Origin: Otatea glauca
Taxonomy: Eukaryota; Streptophyta; Magnoliopsida; Poales; Poaceae
Assembly: GCA_036346275.1 (NCBI GenBank)
Contig: CM070724.1
Span: forward strand, 45,695,038 to 45,759,037
Direction: 5' to 3'
Length of the DNA: 64,000 bases
A model generated the notes under the pieces. That model made no database searches and had not been told where the DNA came from. It worked only from the letters and a program-made list of their open reading frames with translations. The translations under genes and the position numbers were made by a program. Positions 11,860-23,470 of this stretch are shown piece by piece (position 1 is the stretch's first letter; each line of letters begins with the position of its first letter).

Positions 11860-12107
11860 TATTGAGTACGGTGGCTTATCTACAGTCTTTCGGTATTTGA
11901 AAACGTACGCTATGAAGAGTTTTAGATAAATTCTAATATTTTTTAAAGTATGATTTCTACTTCTGTTTGGGAGAAGACTAAGGAGGCTATATAATTAAAC
12001 GTATAAGGGTAGTCATAGAGAACCTAATAAGAAGGAGCAAACCAAGCAAAAAGCTGATAATCCAAACTAGGGGTACTGCGCATAAAAAGGAGTATCAGAG
12101 CGTAACA
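11860..12107 (+). repeat. 5' LTR of the outer copia, internally deleted
   Basis: 248 bp against 539 bp for the 3' copy. The two align from their starts to near GGGGTAC (5') / AGGTGTAC (3'). The 5' copy then jumps to AAGGAGTATCAGA, so about 290 bp are missing. The terminal TG has mutated to TA. Confidence 0.7.
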
Positions 12108-12109
12108 AG

Positions 12110-12121
12110 TGGTATCAGAGC
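12110..12121 (+). promoter_or_regulatory. Primer binding site, initiator tRNA-Met type
   Basis: TGGTATCAGAGC directly after the 5' LTR, the standard plant Ty1/copia primer site complementary to the 3' end of tRNA-iMet. Confidence 0.8.
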
Positions 12122-12184
12122 TAATGCTGAATTAATTTGATTTATGAGGTCAGTAAAGTGTTAGGCGGCACAAAATCAAATTTA

Positions 12185-13101
12185 ATGTCGACAATATGGA
12201 ATTAAGTGGAGAAATTTGACGGTGGAGTAAATTTCAGTGTGTGGCAATATGTGGTGAAGGATGTCCTTGTCTAGCAAGAGTTAATTGCTTCTCTTGAAAA
12301 AGGACAAACCAAAAAAGACGTCCGAAGAAGACCAGAAGGTGATTCACAAGGCTATTAATACAATCCTTCTGTCTCTTCGATGAGGTAAAGTCCTAGGTAA
12401 TCAAGGAGAATTCATCGAATAAATTATTGAAAGACTTAGAAGAATTGTATATGGCAGAGTCAATGACAAACCAGTAGGTACTAAAGCGACAACTGTATAT
12501 GTATACATGGAGGAATATACACTTTTCATTGACCATCTCAATTTCTTCAACGAGTTTATCACATAACTGACTAGTGTGAATGAGAAAATTAAAGATAATG
12601 ATAAGATAGTCATACCGGCATCATCTAACACCATAATGGAAGCAATTGACGATGAATATTATCGTCTGCAAAAGCGCTTTCAATTTCAATGAGGCATTTA
12701 CATATATGTTGGAAGTGGATTCCTTGAAAAAGCCATCGAAATCTTTGTCCTTAGGTGATCAAGCATTGACTGCAGTAGGCGATGTAGGAAGAAGCAAAAG
12801 GCATAGGAAGAAGAAGGGCAAGAGTAAGAGCAAGCGCATACGTGTATGCTATCTATGTGACGAGAAATAACATATGATAAAGGATTATAAGAGTTTTAAG
12901 CAAATAAAGGGTGTATACACAATGGCAGTAACAAAAGATATTTCAGACGTACTAGTCATCAGTTAATAAGGCACTTTTCATAGATAGATATTAGATTCAG
13001 ATTGTTGCTTCCACATATATATAGCAAGGGAGATGTTTGACGAATAATCTCTACGCCAGTCGTATGCTACTATTCACTTGGTAGATTGCAAAGAGTATAC
13101 A
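12185..13101 (+). pseudogene. Copia gag and start of protease, decayed
   Basis: Translated pieces in shifting frames match copia gag: KFDGGVNFSVWQ near the start, then an acidic and basic mid-region, then a zinc-knuckle relic CYLCDEK (about 12847-12867) with H and a substituted final Cys after it. Next comes a protease relic, LDSDCCFHIYIAREMFDE (about 12990-13045), matching the copia DSG protease block. Stops and frameshifts are frequent. The sequence stops at the hAT insertion and resumes at 31087. Confidence 0.75.
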
Positions 13102-13254
13102 ATTACTTATAGGGGTAAAAACGGGTCGGATACGGGCGGATATTACTCTTCCCGTATCCTAACCCATATTTTTTTCCCGGATTCGAAACCGGATACGGGC
13201 TAGCCGGATACGGATCTGAATTCGGGTAATTCGGGATACAGACACGGGACGGAT

Positions 13255-14137
13255 TGATGAGGACATCCCAACCAAGGATACAACCGCTGCCCCTTCTTCC
13301 TCTATGACCGCTACTTCGTCTACGACGTCTGGAGGGCTTAATCCGGAAGCAAGTCCTTTCCATCCACCTTTGCTGGATCAGCACGTCAAGAACATCCACC
13401 GAGGACAGCCCACGCACCAAGGAAGGCCCAAGATAAAGCCCAATTCGTCGCCGAGTCAGGTTCGGCCATCCAGGAGCAGCAGTACTTCAAACGGACGCCA
13501 CGGCCACATCCGAACTCCGTTTTCGACGTTCGACAACTCGTTTGAAAGGTATCGAGATAACCTTTCCAATGGATCTAATCCCGAGGCCAAATTCCTCCTG
13601 GAGCGAAGGTAAATCACAGAAATATCCTACAGGACAGAAATTCCAGGTGCTGCGCCACCTTTCTTTTGGGCCCAAGGCCCCTGTACCTTTAGGGTTCCAC
13701 CCCTCCTTTGGCCAGCGCCCCTCCTGGCTGCCGCACCCCTCTTGGGTGCCCCCCTTGTGTGGGTACCCCTTTATATTGGGTTCTCACCCCTGTTCTTCAG
13801 TTTTTAGGTTTTGTTGTGTTTTGGTAGACCCCATGTGCGTCCCTCCTCGTGTTTGCGCGTGTCGACTAGATCGCCCGAGCCGAAAAACAGAACCTCAACT
13901 TGTTTTCTTTGTTTGATTTCAATACTACCTTTTCGGTTTGCTTCATATTTTGTTCTTGCGGGTTCTCGATTTCTTGCAGGAACTACTGATCATTGGATCT
14001 TGTATCTGTGTGGGTTTGGCATTGCGATTGTGAAGCTCCCAACCTGTTTGGTAGGAAGCCCTAAATTCGGTGCCATCAACACCTCCAAATCGACGTATCC
14101 TCATCCCACCGAAAGATCGAGATCGTTGCCCCCATCA
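13255..14137 (+). mobile_element. Solo LTR, probably gypsy type, inside the hAT element
   Basis: 883 bp beginning TGATGAGGACATCCCAAC and ending TTGCCCCCATCA. It is flanked by perfect 5-bp duplications CGGAT (13250-13254 and 14138-14142), which interrupt the GGATACGG-rich left arm of the hAT element. A TATA-like CTTTATATTGGG near 13769 suggests plus orientation. Several open frames cross it but none matches a protein I recognise. Gypsy rather than copia is inference from style. Confidence 0.8.
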
Positions 14138-14235
14138 CGGATACCTGACGGATTCGGATAGGGATATACGGATAGTGCACACGTACATAGAGTAGTATAT
14201 ATTGAACCAAACCACATGAGTACATGATCATAATA

Positions 14236-14360
14236 GTTCGGTCTCAAATAGTTGTCGTTTTGTAATTTCAGTTTAAATATTTTAAAAGATATTGGCAGTC
14301 AAAGTTTTCAAAAGTTTGACTGTACCTATGTCCAAAACGATAACTATTTGCGACCGGAGG
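14236..14360. mobile_element. Stowaway-like MITE, about 125 bp
   Basis: Terminal inverted repeats: left GGTCTCAAATAGTTGTCGTT, right (reverse complement) GGTCGCAAATAGTTATCGTT. TA dinucleotides lie on both sides. The AT-rich centre contains AAAGTTTTCAAAAGTTTGACT. This fits the CTCCGGTCGCAAATA class of grass Stowaway/Mariner MITEs. Confidence 0.75.
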
Positions 14361-15134
14361 TAATATAACATCAACTAAACTGAATTGTTCCTCAATAACC
14401 AAGAGATCCCCATTGATTCTTGCAATTGTACAGCCATAGAAAACACTAATAAAGGGAGAGCACTGCAAGCGTTTTATTGGCATGCATGTTCCTTGTTGAA
14501 GTAGATTGAATTTGCTAGCTCTCGAATTAATAATCAAAAAACTCCAACAGGCTAGCTAACACGTACATGTTATAGCACAAACTTGTAATCCCTCCATGCA
14601 TCACCCTAAGCATTAGCTCATAAAGCACAGTAGCAACTCAGCCAAAAAGCTAATGTGGAAATTAATTCCCAAAAATGAATGTGTAGGAATCGATGAACCA
14701 AGTGCAATGGACTTTGGTCAAAAACCCATTTGATTCAATGAACCAGCTTATTTCTTGAACATCTTGATTCTTCGGAATATGGTTTCACATTCAAGCCAAT
14801 GGAGACAAAGGCCATACAGAGCATGTCACTAGTAGATGAAACCCCAAGCAGTGGAGATAAAGGCCATTCATGTTGCCCAGGCATTAACACGAATGATTAA
14901 GCAAGTTTGTTTTTCTCATCTCATGTCAGTGCATAGGGGTCTGCCAGAACACTACCTTAAAGCCCAATCAAGGTTTTCCCCCAAACTACTACTCCCAAGA
15001 TCTACTTCAAGAATCAAGATACCGCATCTATAAGATTTCCATAAAAAGATCAATTCTTGGCTTCCATAATCTTCGGATCAATACTTAGATTGCGCGGCTC
15101 TACACACCAATATGCTCACAGCAATAATCTAGTT
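14361..15134. other. hAT interior, no gene recognised
   Basis: Moderately AT-rich, non-repetitive sequence with short open frames only. It belongs to the hAT element proper and could be intron or 3' sequence of a captured gene whose possible first exon lies at 21890-22180 on the minus strand. That link is inference. Confidence 0.3.
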
Positions 15135-15139
15135 TGGGC

Positions 15140-15363
15140 TGTTGAGGAACCTCGCTATCGAATAGTCCGGGGTTCCCGAACAGATCTGAAGTGGAGAACA
15201 GAAAGAGAGAGAGACACGTGTTTAGGGAGAGCAACAACGGGAATTCTTTATTGCTAATGAATCCATGTACATAGGGGGGACCCCTCCTCCTTTTATAGCT
15301 TTCCTCTAGGGTTTCGGCCAAGGGTCCACATGGGCCTTCAATGGGCTTTAGGGTTTCTTAACA
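15140..15363 (-). repeat. 3' LTR of the 15-21 kb copia element
   Basis: 224 bp, nearly identical to 21518-21743. On the minus strand it follows the polypurine tract. Confidence 0.9.
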
Positions 15364-15559
15364 CTCCCCTTGGGCCCTTTGCGCGAGATGCATATGCCTC
15401 AAAAACTCGGAAAAACCCAGTGGGAAAAATACTTGGAGAAAGAGTACATAGCATACGCTTACTATGTTGCACGAATTGCCTCGTCAAAACCTTATGCAAG
15501 AAAACTTCATGAAAAACTTGCTAAGGAAAAGAGTACAATTCTCCCAACTTCCATTACTA

Positions 15560-18500
15560 ATCTTGAGATTCATGTTGGGTATTCATAATTCATCTTGAGA
15601 TTTATGTGAGAGTATGTGAAATATCTCCCCTGAAATCTGCACTTATCTAAGTCTCATCATCCCAATTCCTTTCACGCACCTTTCAAAGGTAGATCTTTGG
15701 GAGTGATTTAGTGAACAAATCTGCAAGATTTTCACATGACTTAGTATGCAATATCTTGATCTCGTTCATCTTATGCAATTCATGAGCATAGAAGAACTTG
15801 GGGTTGATATGCTTCGTGAGATTGCTCTTCACATAACCCATTTGTGCTTGGGCAACACAAGTGCATTATCTTCATAGATTATCGTGGGAGTTTGCTCAAT
15901 GTTCAAACCACATGACTTACGGATGTGGTGAACCATTCTTCCGAGCCATGCACATTCACGAGATGCTTCATACAAAGCGATGATTTCGAGTGGTTTGTCG
16001 ACGTTGAGACAAGAGTGCGCTTAGACGACTTCCGAGAAATTGCCGTTCCTCCACATAGGAAAACATAGCGGTTTGGGACTTGCAAGATATCTGGTCCGAT
16101 AAATACCCGGCAAGATCGTAGCCAACCAAATTCAATTCATTATTTCTTCTAAAGAATGGATCGGGTCTTTGCTTCCTTGGAGGTAACGGAAGATGTCCTT
16201 GATCCTTTCCAATGCCTTTTGGTGGGTTACGCCTGCATCGAGCTAGCAAATTCACAGTAACGCAATGTCCGGTCTAGTGCTATTCGCAAGGTACATGAGC
16301 GCTCAATTGCACTCGGATATGGGAATTCTGCTCCCGTGACTTCCTCCCCTCTTCTCTAGGTGCAGTATGGGTCTATGTGCGCTTGGAGTGACCTTGAGCC
16401 ATTGGAGTCTTCGCAGGATATGCCTTTTCAAATCCAAACCTTTCCAACACTTTACGTGTGTAGGTTGATTGATGTACCAAGATTCCTCCATGGACATGTT
16501 CAAGCCGCAAGCCTAAACAAAACTTGGTTTTACCCAAATCTTTCATTTCAAACTCGGACTTCAAGTATGAGCATGCCTCTTCAATTTCTTCATCCGTCCC
16601 AATGATGTTCAAGTCATCTACATAGACGGAGATTATCTGAGAATCCATTCGGGATCATTGTATAAACACACATGGACAATCTTATTTGTTTGTGTAGCCT
16701 TTCTTGCAGAGAAAGTCACTCAGCGATTGTACCACATTCTTCCCGATCGCTTACCCATACAAAGTGATTTCTCCAATTTCACACTGCATGTGTTTCTATT
16801 TGCTCCATCTTGGTTGGGATAGGAATTCCTTAGGTACTTTCATGTATATCTCGAATCCAAGTTTCCATACAAATATCTTGTGACAACATCCATTAGCTTC
16901 ATTCTCAACTTCAAGTTGGTGCCATTGAGATCAAATATCTAAAGGTAATTCCTCCCATGGTGGAGAATAGGTTTCTTCATAATCAACTCCGGGACGTTGA
17001 GTGAAACCTTGAGCTACAAGCCTTGCTTTGTACCTTACAACCGTTGTTTTCATTTCTCTTAGAACAAAGACCCATTTGTGACCTACGGGGTTTATATGGG
17101 GAGGTGTGCGGCATCTGAGCAAACACCTCTCTCTTGTTCGGAGAGACTAACTCTGCAGATGATTGCCTTTTCCATTCTTCCCAATCTAGCCTTTTCTTGC
17201 ACTCGCGAGAGATGCGGGCTCGGGATCATGATCAATGATCGAGGCAATCTTCTTTGCAAAGTATGCATCAATGTTGGTCGTTGCTCTATTCAGGATTCTC
17301 CTGTTATTACAAAGTTTATGGCCATTTCTTCATGGGGTGGTTCATGCACTTCTACTTGCTCTTTTTGCTTTTCCCTATCGCAGAGCAAGTTCCTTTAGCT
17401 TTCATTGCCTATGTGTGCGCACACATTATTTCGTGGCTTCCTTGATGGAAGATTCAAGTCCAGGAATTGCCTTTTCCGTTGGCTTCTTTCCAGTGCAGTC
17501 TCAACTGGCTCCCCTTCTTTCCTTAGGGCATTTTCGTGATTGGTTGTGGTAAGTCCTCTCGCTTGATTTTCTCAGACGTCTCGGGTACTTTGGGTTTGAG
17601 AGCAGGTTTCTGTTCTTTTCTTTGAGGCCTCTGAACAGTTGAGGATACCTTCTATTTTCTTTGGTATTTCCACCCTCTCGGTGCATTTCTTGCTGGTACA
17701 TGCGACTTAACCACGCCCTTGGATCACAAAATGATTAGGCGATTCATTTGCTAAATTCGCAAATCAATTATCTTCGGACTTCTGATTTGCTTCATTAGTA
17801 CGGGGTCATGTGCGGGATCGGTGGAATGCCATATGATTTCCGGCATTTTTCATCCAAAGGTTGATTTCCTCCCCTAATGACGGAAAGCGATCCTCGTCAA
17901 AGATGCAATCAATGAATCGGGTGTATGCAAGTCTCGATCATGGGTTCCAAATACCGATTATGGATGCACTCACATAACCAACGTATATCCCGGACTTGCG
18001 GAGAGGGCCCATTGCGATCCGTGAGGGTGGTATAGGTACATATACCATACACCCAAATTTTCTAAGATGGGAGATCTTGGGATGATCCGTGCACAAGTTG
18101 CATAGGAGAATGGATGTTGTAGGCCGATGGTGCGAAATTGATAAGTCTTGCTGCGTGCGAGATTGCGTGTCCTAACAAGTGTTGGGCAAGTTACAACTCT
18201 GCAAAGCGGTGCGGCAATGAATTTAATCCTCTTTATTAGTGCTTACGCTGGTTCGTTCTGCGTATGAGCGTGCGACGGAGTGCTCAAGCGCTATCCTGTT
18301 CTTTGTGCAATAATCATCAAATGCCTTTGAAGTAAATTCTCGGCATTGTCCATTCTAATGGACTTCACGCGATGATCGGGAAAGCATTCTTAATTCTTAT
18401 GATCTGCGAGATCGACTTTGCAAAAGCATGGTTTCTTGTTGACAACAAGCATACATGCGACCATTTCGAGGAAGCATCGATGAGCACCATAAAGTATCGA

Positions 18501-19260
18501 AGCGGCCCCGGCAGGGCTGAATCGGACCGCAAATATCCCCCTGGATGCGTTTCAGGAATGCAGGGATTTCACTTTGCACTTTCATGACAGAGGGTCTAGT
18601 TATTAATTTCCCGGTGGCACATGCAGGGCACACAAAATCTTCATGATTTGGGAAATTTTAACATTTATGCCATGACCCTGTGAGTTGTTCACTATATTTC
18701 TCATCATTCTAAGACCAGGATGACCTAATCTACCATGCCATAAAGAAAATAACTCGGAGCTTCTAAAAGCAGTCTTCAAGGAAGTATACACTTGGTGCAT
18801 GAATATTCGTGTAGTACAAACCTGATTCATATGAGGACATTTTTCTAATACCATTTTCCACATACCGCGTGCTTCACAATGCACAAGTATTCTTTGCCAG
18901 TTTCTTCATTGGTTTCTACGTGAAAACCATTGGCGCGGATGTCTTTAAAGCTTAGGAGAGTACGTGTTGATTCAGGGTACAAAAGGGCTTCTTCAATTAC
19001 CAAAGTTGTACCCATAGGCAATATAATAGTGGCTCTTCCTGAGCCGATTACATATGAGTCGCTTCCTGCGATCGTAGTAATCTTTCCAGCGTTCTTCGTG
19101 ATCGACTGGAAATACTTAGACTCTCTTAAGATGGTATTTGTTGTGCCACTATCAACAATGCATATCTCTTCCATTTGGGCGCTACATGAATTTCTAGATA
19201 AAAGAAATATAATTCTAATTAGATAGAGGCAAAAACAATCCAAATATTACTTGCAAAATT
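15560..19260 (-). pseudogene. Copia pol: protease, integrase, reverse transcriptase, RNase H
   Basis: Polyprotein that would process, integrate and copy the element. In minus-strand order: protease with IVDSGTTNTIL (about 19150); GAG-pre-integrase with LWHGRLGHPGLRMM (about 18720); integrase with CPACATGKLITRPS and GDICGPIQP (about 18530-18630); reverse transcriptase with GHKWVFVLREM, RLVAQGFTQRPGVDYEETYSP (about 16985-17100) and the catalytic YVDDLNIIG (about 16600); RNase H with NELNLVGYDLAGYLSD (about 16085-16140). Frames change many times and stops interrupt, so no functional product is expected unless some breaks are sequencing errors. Confidence 0.88.
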
Positions 19261-19417
19261 GAAGAATACTTGGAATAAAGAATAAATTGCGTATTTATTC
19301 ATGAAAGAAGTATGCTATTCTAGAGCTTACTATTCATTATTCAAAGGAAATGCTAACAACCATAATCTAAAAGAAAATGCGATTCATGCATTAATGGGTT
19401 TTGGACTTTCCCTTGGC

Positions 19418-20110
19418 CTAAAACTTCTCTTTTTCACCCTGCTTGCCCTTTTTTCTATGAATGGGCTTTCTCACATTGTAGCTATTGGCATTGACTTCTG
19501 TGCCAGTGCCTCGTCCAGGTGGCTGCGAGACATAGTTCTTGCGTAGAACATCGTCTTGCGATTCCGCAACTTGCATTACATCAATCAGTTCGCTATACTC
19601 CTTGTATGCGTCCTGACGATAGCTGCGTGCACTCTGGATAGCATTAGGGTGGAAGGTAGAGAGAGTTTTCTCAATCTTCTCTTCATCAGTGATCTTCTTG
19701 CTACATAGAGAGAGATTGGTACAAATTCGTGCAAGGCGTAATTGTACTCGCCATCTGATCAAGTCTCGCAAACCTCAGGCGTACCCAATCTTGCTGTGCT
19801 TGGGGCAAGATGGTGTACTTGAGCTTTTCGAACCGCTTCAAGTGCGGTCCAAAGCTCATGCGCATTCTCTTGACCATGTATTCATTCTTTAGAGTGGTGA
19901 GAGGTGGTGCTCGAGAAAATGCGAGCTTGATCGTTACGCTTTCGGTGGTAGGTTTTGCGTCTGCGAGGACCCTAGACCAATCACGAACGGAGCTTCTTGC
20001 CCCAAGAACAATTTTTCGTCCGATGCCCAAGTGAGATAGTTACGACTGCGGGGCAGTTCTTCAAACTCACGATTCACAATGCGGACATCTGCATGATTTC
20101 AAAAATTCTG
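19418..20110 (-). pseudogene. Copia gag, frameshifted
   Basis: Structural capsid-like protein of the 15140-21743 element. Recognisable pieces in order are NYLTWASDEKLFLG (about 20000-20045), LKRFEKLKYTILPQAQQDWV, DEEKIEKTLSTFHPNAIQSA and KEYSELIDVMQVAESQDDVL, matching the UBN2/gag-polypeptide family of plant copia elements. The typical zinc knuckle is not visible in the surviving frame; only a basic stretch remains (RKPIHRKKGKQGEKEKF). At least one frameshift separates the N-terminal and central parts. Confidence 0.8.
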
Positions 20111-20389
20111 GTTTAGATTACTGCGTGTAATCTGATAGATAATGGTTGCAAAAAGCATAAAGTGCAGAAAATAAATTCATATGCATTGCAATATATTAAA
20201 TAAAGCAACGGATTCAAATGCATAAAGAAAATTCATAAAACAGAGAAATAAAGCAAGCAAAATTGAAAACAGAGCCAAAAAAATCTTCTTGATTTTCTGG
20301 CAATTTTTCAAAATTTTCCGCAATTTTTTTTTCTGCATTTTTTCCTCTTTTTTTTTCTTTTCCTTTTTTTTTCTTTCTGGCCGAACCGG

Positions 20390-21490
20390 TCTGTTTCTTG
20401 GGCCGTGCCCTTCATTGCTTGGCCCGCGCAATGTTGGGGCTAGGTTTTCCACCAGTGCGCCGCCTCCCCTTCTTTCCTTGCTTTTGCGCGGCCTCTGCCC
20501 TTTTGCGCCGCCTCCGCCCGTTTGCGCCGCCCTCCTGCGCCGCTTCCTGCGCCGCCACTGCCCTCCTGCGTCGCCTCCGCCCGCTTCGTCTTCTCGCGCC
20601 TTTCTTCCACACGCGGAACCGAGCGGAGGCCGGGTGGCGTGGAGGCAAAGAAGGCAGCGCAGAAAAGCGCCTTAGGCGGCGGCAGCGGGAAAGCGGGCAT
20701 CGGAGGCTCGGCGGCGGGCATGGCGCCGCGCCGAGCGGCCAGGCATGGCGGCGGTTTAGGCGTGGCGCCGCTTGGCGGCGGTCATGGCGGCGACTCTTTC
20801 GCGCGCGGCAACGACGTCGGCCGGACTTGAGCCGAGCAGGGGGCGCCGTGCGGTGTCGCGGCGGCGGGTTATGAGCCCGGGCGGCGCGAGCGAGCCCGCC
20901 GAAGCGGTCGGCGGCGTGGACGGCGCGGCGGGGCGGCGGCGGCTGCAGGCGCAAGGGGCAGCGGCTGGCGCAAGGCGTCTGTAGTCGCGGTGGCGCCGGC
21001 ATCGGGACGACAGGCGGCGGCGGGCGCGGCGGCGGCGGCGGCTAACGTCGCGAGGCCCGGTGGCGCGGGCGATCGGACGACGGCGAGCGGCCGCGCGCGT
21101 GGCGGGCGGCGGCGGCTGCGCAGGCGATAGTTGGCGGTCGGCTTCAAGCCGATTCCATGCACGCCGCGGAGTGCCGAGGCAACGGCCGTGACTTTGTGCC
21201 AATGGCGGCGACGACGCGACAGAGCGGGTGCGGCGGTGCGAGCCGAGCGCCGAGGTGAGTCGACGATGCATTGCAGCGCAAAGGCGGCGGCGGCGCTTCG
21301 GCGCCATCTTTTTTTTAGGATGAGCAGTAAAACCATGTAATCGTAACCGTGCTAGTAGTCTTGACGATCGCCGTGTAACCGTGCCACGTGGTAAAGCGGT
21401 ACAAGATGCGTAGGATAGATGCATGCATAGTAACGACAAGCGTCTAGATTCAATTGCCAAAATCCTATCTTTCTCACCTTTCAAACTGAA
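20390..21490 (-). other. GC-rich leader of the copia element
   Basis: About 0.9-1 kb of very GC-rich, GCC/GGC-dominated sequence between the primer region and gag, followed by an A-rich block on the minus strand at 20300-20385. Long frames are open on both strands simply because of base composition. No motif is recognised. It could be an acquired host fragment or an expanded leader. Confidence 0.5.
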
Positions 21491-21517
21491 CTCCGGTAGA
21501 GCTTCGTGCTGATAACG

Positions 21518-21743
21518 TGTTGAGGAACCTCGCTATCGAATAGTCCGGGGTTCCCGAACAGATCTGAAGTGGAGAACAGAAAGAGAGAGAGACACGTGTT
21601 TAGGGAGAGCAACAGCGGGAATTCTTTATTGCTAATGAATCCATGTACATAGGGGGGGACCCCTCCTCCTTTTATAGCTTTCCTCTAGGGTTTCGGCCAA
21701 GGGTCCACATGGGCCTTCAATGGGCTTTTAGGGTTTCTTAACA
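21518..21743 (-). repeat. 5' LTR of the 15-21 kb copia element
   Basis: 226 bp. On the minus strand it is followed by GTTATCAGCACGAAGCTCTA (about 21497-21516), the likely primer binding region. This is not the usual TGGTATCAGAGC. Confidence 0.88.
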
Positions 21744-21748
21744 TGGGC

Positions 21749-22186
21749 AACGAAGCATGAACACACCAACGGGGAGAGGAATAGGAGAAGCGAAAACGTA
21801 CGTGGTCGCAAGTCGCAACGATCATTTGGTGAAGGGAGGAAGTCGATCATTGCGACCGACGATGCAGAGTTGCGCACTGTAGTGCCGTCCTAGTCCGAGA
21901 ACTCCAGCGTGCCCATTCCTCGAATCGTCACGCTCTTCGGGGGATCCGAACCTCTCATCGCAGCTGCGCCTCCTCCGCTCCAGCGGCTGGAGGTGGATCT
22001 GAGCGGCGATGGGCGTAAAACCGGCCTGAGAGGGGGACCTAGGCGGAGACACAGGCGGAGGAGAGCGCTGCAAGAGAGCCATCGAGAGCACTGTTGCCGG
22101 AAGACACATGACCGGGAGATTCGGAGCGTTAGGCGGGAGAAGCTGCTGACGGAGCGGCGCCACCGAGGGAGCGAAGCCACGGGGAG
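21749..22186 (-). other. hAT interior with a possible captured host exon
   Basis: GC-rich segment of the hAT element between its copia and Mutator-like insertions. On the minus strand an ATG at 22180 opens a 96-residue frame starting MASLPRWRRSVSSFSRL, rich in R, S and L, and an overlapping second frame of 113 residues is also open. GC-rich N-terminal exons of grass genes look like this, and non-autonomous DNA transposons often carry them. I do not recognise the gene. Confidence 0.35.
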
Positions 22187-22291
22187 GAAATTTTTTCTTT
22201 AATATTTATTTTTATTCTTTTTCAAAACTATCGTCCCAATCAAATTTTGCAAAACTATCGCCCGTCGCCCGTGTATGGGGCGATCGCCCAT
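22187..22291 (+). repeat. Left terminal inverted repeat of the MULE
   Basis: About 100 bp, T-rich at the tip, with the palindrome GGGCGATCGCCC at 22278-22289 at its inner side. Matches 30648-30762 inverted with small indels. Confidence 0.8.
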
Positions 22292-22429
22292 CTACAGGCG
22301 ATATGTGCTCGCCGTCAGCAGAGCAAACGGTAAAAAAGTGAGCCGTTACAGTGGGGCCCCTGTCGCTGAGGCAGGCGTCGCCGAGCGAGGCGACAGCGGC
22401 TTTGAAAGCTTCGCCCCTCGCTCGCGCAG

Positions 22430-22560
22430 AAACAAATGAGGAAGCAAACGAAGAGAAAAGAGAAAAGAGAAGGAGGAAGAAGAAGAGAAAGAAGAAGAAA
22501 AAAGAAGAAGAAAAAGAAGAAGAAAAAAAGAAGAGAAAGAAGAAGAAAAGGGAAAAAAAG
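22430..22560 (+). repeat. Purine-rich GAA/GAAG tract in the MULE
   Basis: Almost pure A and G for about 120 bp. It yields Lys/Glu-rich open frames by chance. Not counted as a gene. Confidence 0.7.
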
Positions 22561-22689
22561 TCGATTCGTTGTTTCTGCGAAGATATTTTTTACAAATTTT
22601 ATAAATCTATTATTTAGGAATTTTACGATTTTGTAGTGTTTAGAAAATTCTGTAGGACTGTTTGTTATTAGAATTCTAATGTAGCATGT

Positions 22690-23470
22690 AATATTTAGTC
22701 GAATTTAGGATTGTGTAGCGTTTAGAACTTTAATGTAGTATTTAGTTTTTAAAAATTTGAGGACTGTATAGTATTAAGTACGTTACAAATTTATTGTAGT
22801 ATTAGAAATTTATTGTAGTGTTTAGAAAATTTAGGATTGTGTAGCGTTTATATTTTCTCGGATAGTGTTGTTTAGAAATTTCTCGTCATGATTCATATTT
22901 AGAGCTTTAATGTACTATTTAGTTTTAGAAATTTGAGATTGTATAGTATTAAATGCGTTACAAATTTATTGTAGTGTTAGAAATTTATTGTAGTGTTTAG
23001 AAAATTTAGGATTGTGTAGCGTTTACAATTTCTCGGATAGTGTTGTTTAGAAATTTCTTTGTCATAGATTCATATTTAGAACTTTAATGTAGTATTTAGT
23101 TTTAGAATTTTCAGATTGTATAGTATTAAGTGCGTTACAAATTTATTGTAGTGTTAGAAATTTATTGTAGTGTTTAGAAAATTTAGGATTGTGTAGCGTT
23201 TACAATTTCTCGGATAGTGTTGTTTAGAAATTTCTTGTCATGATTCATATTTAGAACTTTAATGTAGTATTTAGTTTTAGAATTTTCAGGATTGTATAGT
23301 ATTAAATGCGTTACAAATTTATTGTAGTATTAGAAATTTATTGTAGTGTTTAGAAAACTTAGGATTGTGTAGGGTTTACAATTTCTCGGATAGTGTTGTT
23401 TAGAAATTTAATGTCATGATTCATATTTAGAACTTTAATGTAGTATTTAGTTTTAGAAATTTGAGATGTA
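22690..23470 (+). repeat. Tandem repeat of about 176 bp, four-plus copies, in the MULE
   Basis: The word GTAGCGTTTA (with variants) recurs at about 22841, 23016, 23193 and 23369, a period of 175-177 bp. Each unit also has CTCGGATAGTGTTGTTTAGAAA, TTCATATTTAGA, AATGTAGTATTTAG and GCGTTACAAATTTATTGTAG. It lies between the left TIR and the transposase. Confidence 0.9.

Larger units (their letters stand above)
15140..21743 (-). mobile_element. Complete-length Ty1/copia element with perfect TSD
   Basis: LTRs of 224 and 226 bp (15140-15363 and 21518-21743) begin TGTTGAGGAACCTCGC and end TTTCTTAACA. Flanking duplications are TGGGC at 15135-15139 and 21744-21748, identical. The coding order on the minus strand is gag, protease, integrase, reverse transcriptase, RNase H. 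A polypurine tract (AAGGGGAG on the minus strand, 15364-15371) abuts the 3' LTR. The LTRs are almost identical, so the insertion is recent, yet the coding region has many frameshifts and stops. Confidence 0.92.

Noticed and set aside
20412..21484. Long open frames (up to 242 residues) on both strands at 20.4-21.5 kb
   Set aside because: The sequence is extremely GC-rich, so stops are rare in every frame. Arg/Ala/Pro-rich translations show no domain.
22351..22636. Lys/Glu-rich open frames at 22.4-22.6 kb
   Set aside because: They come from an almost pure A/G tract; low complexity, no homologue expected.
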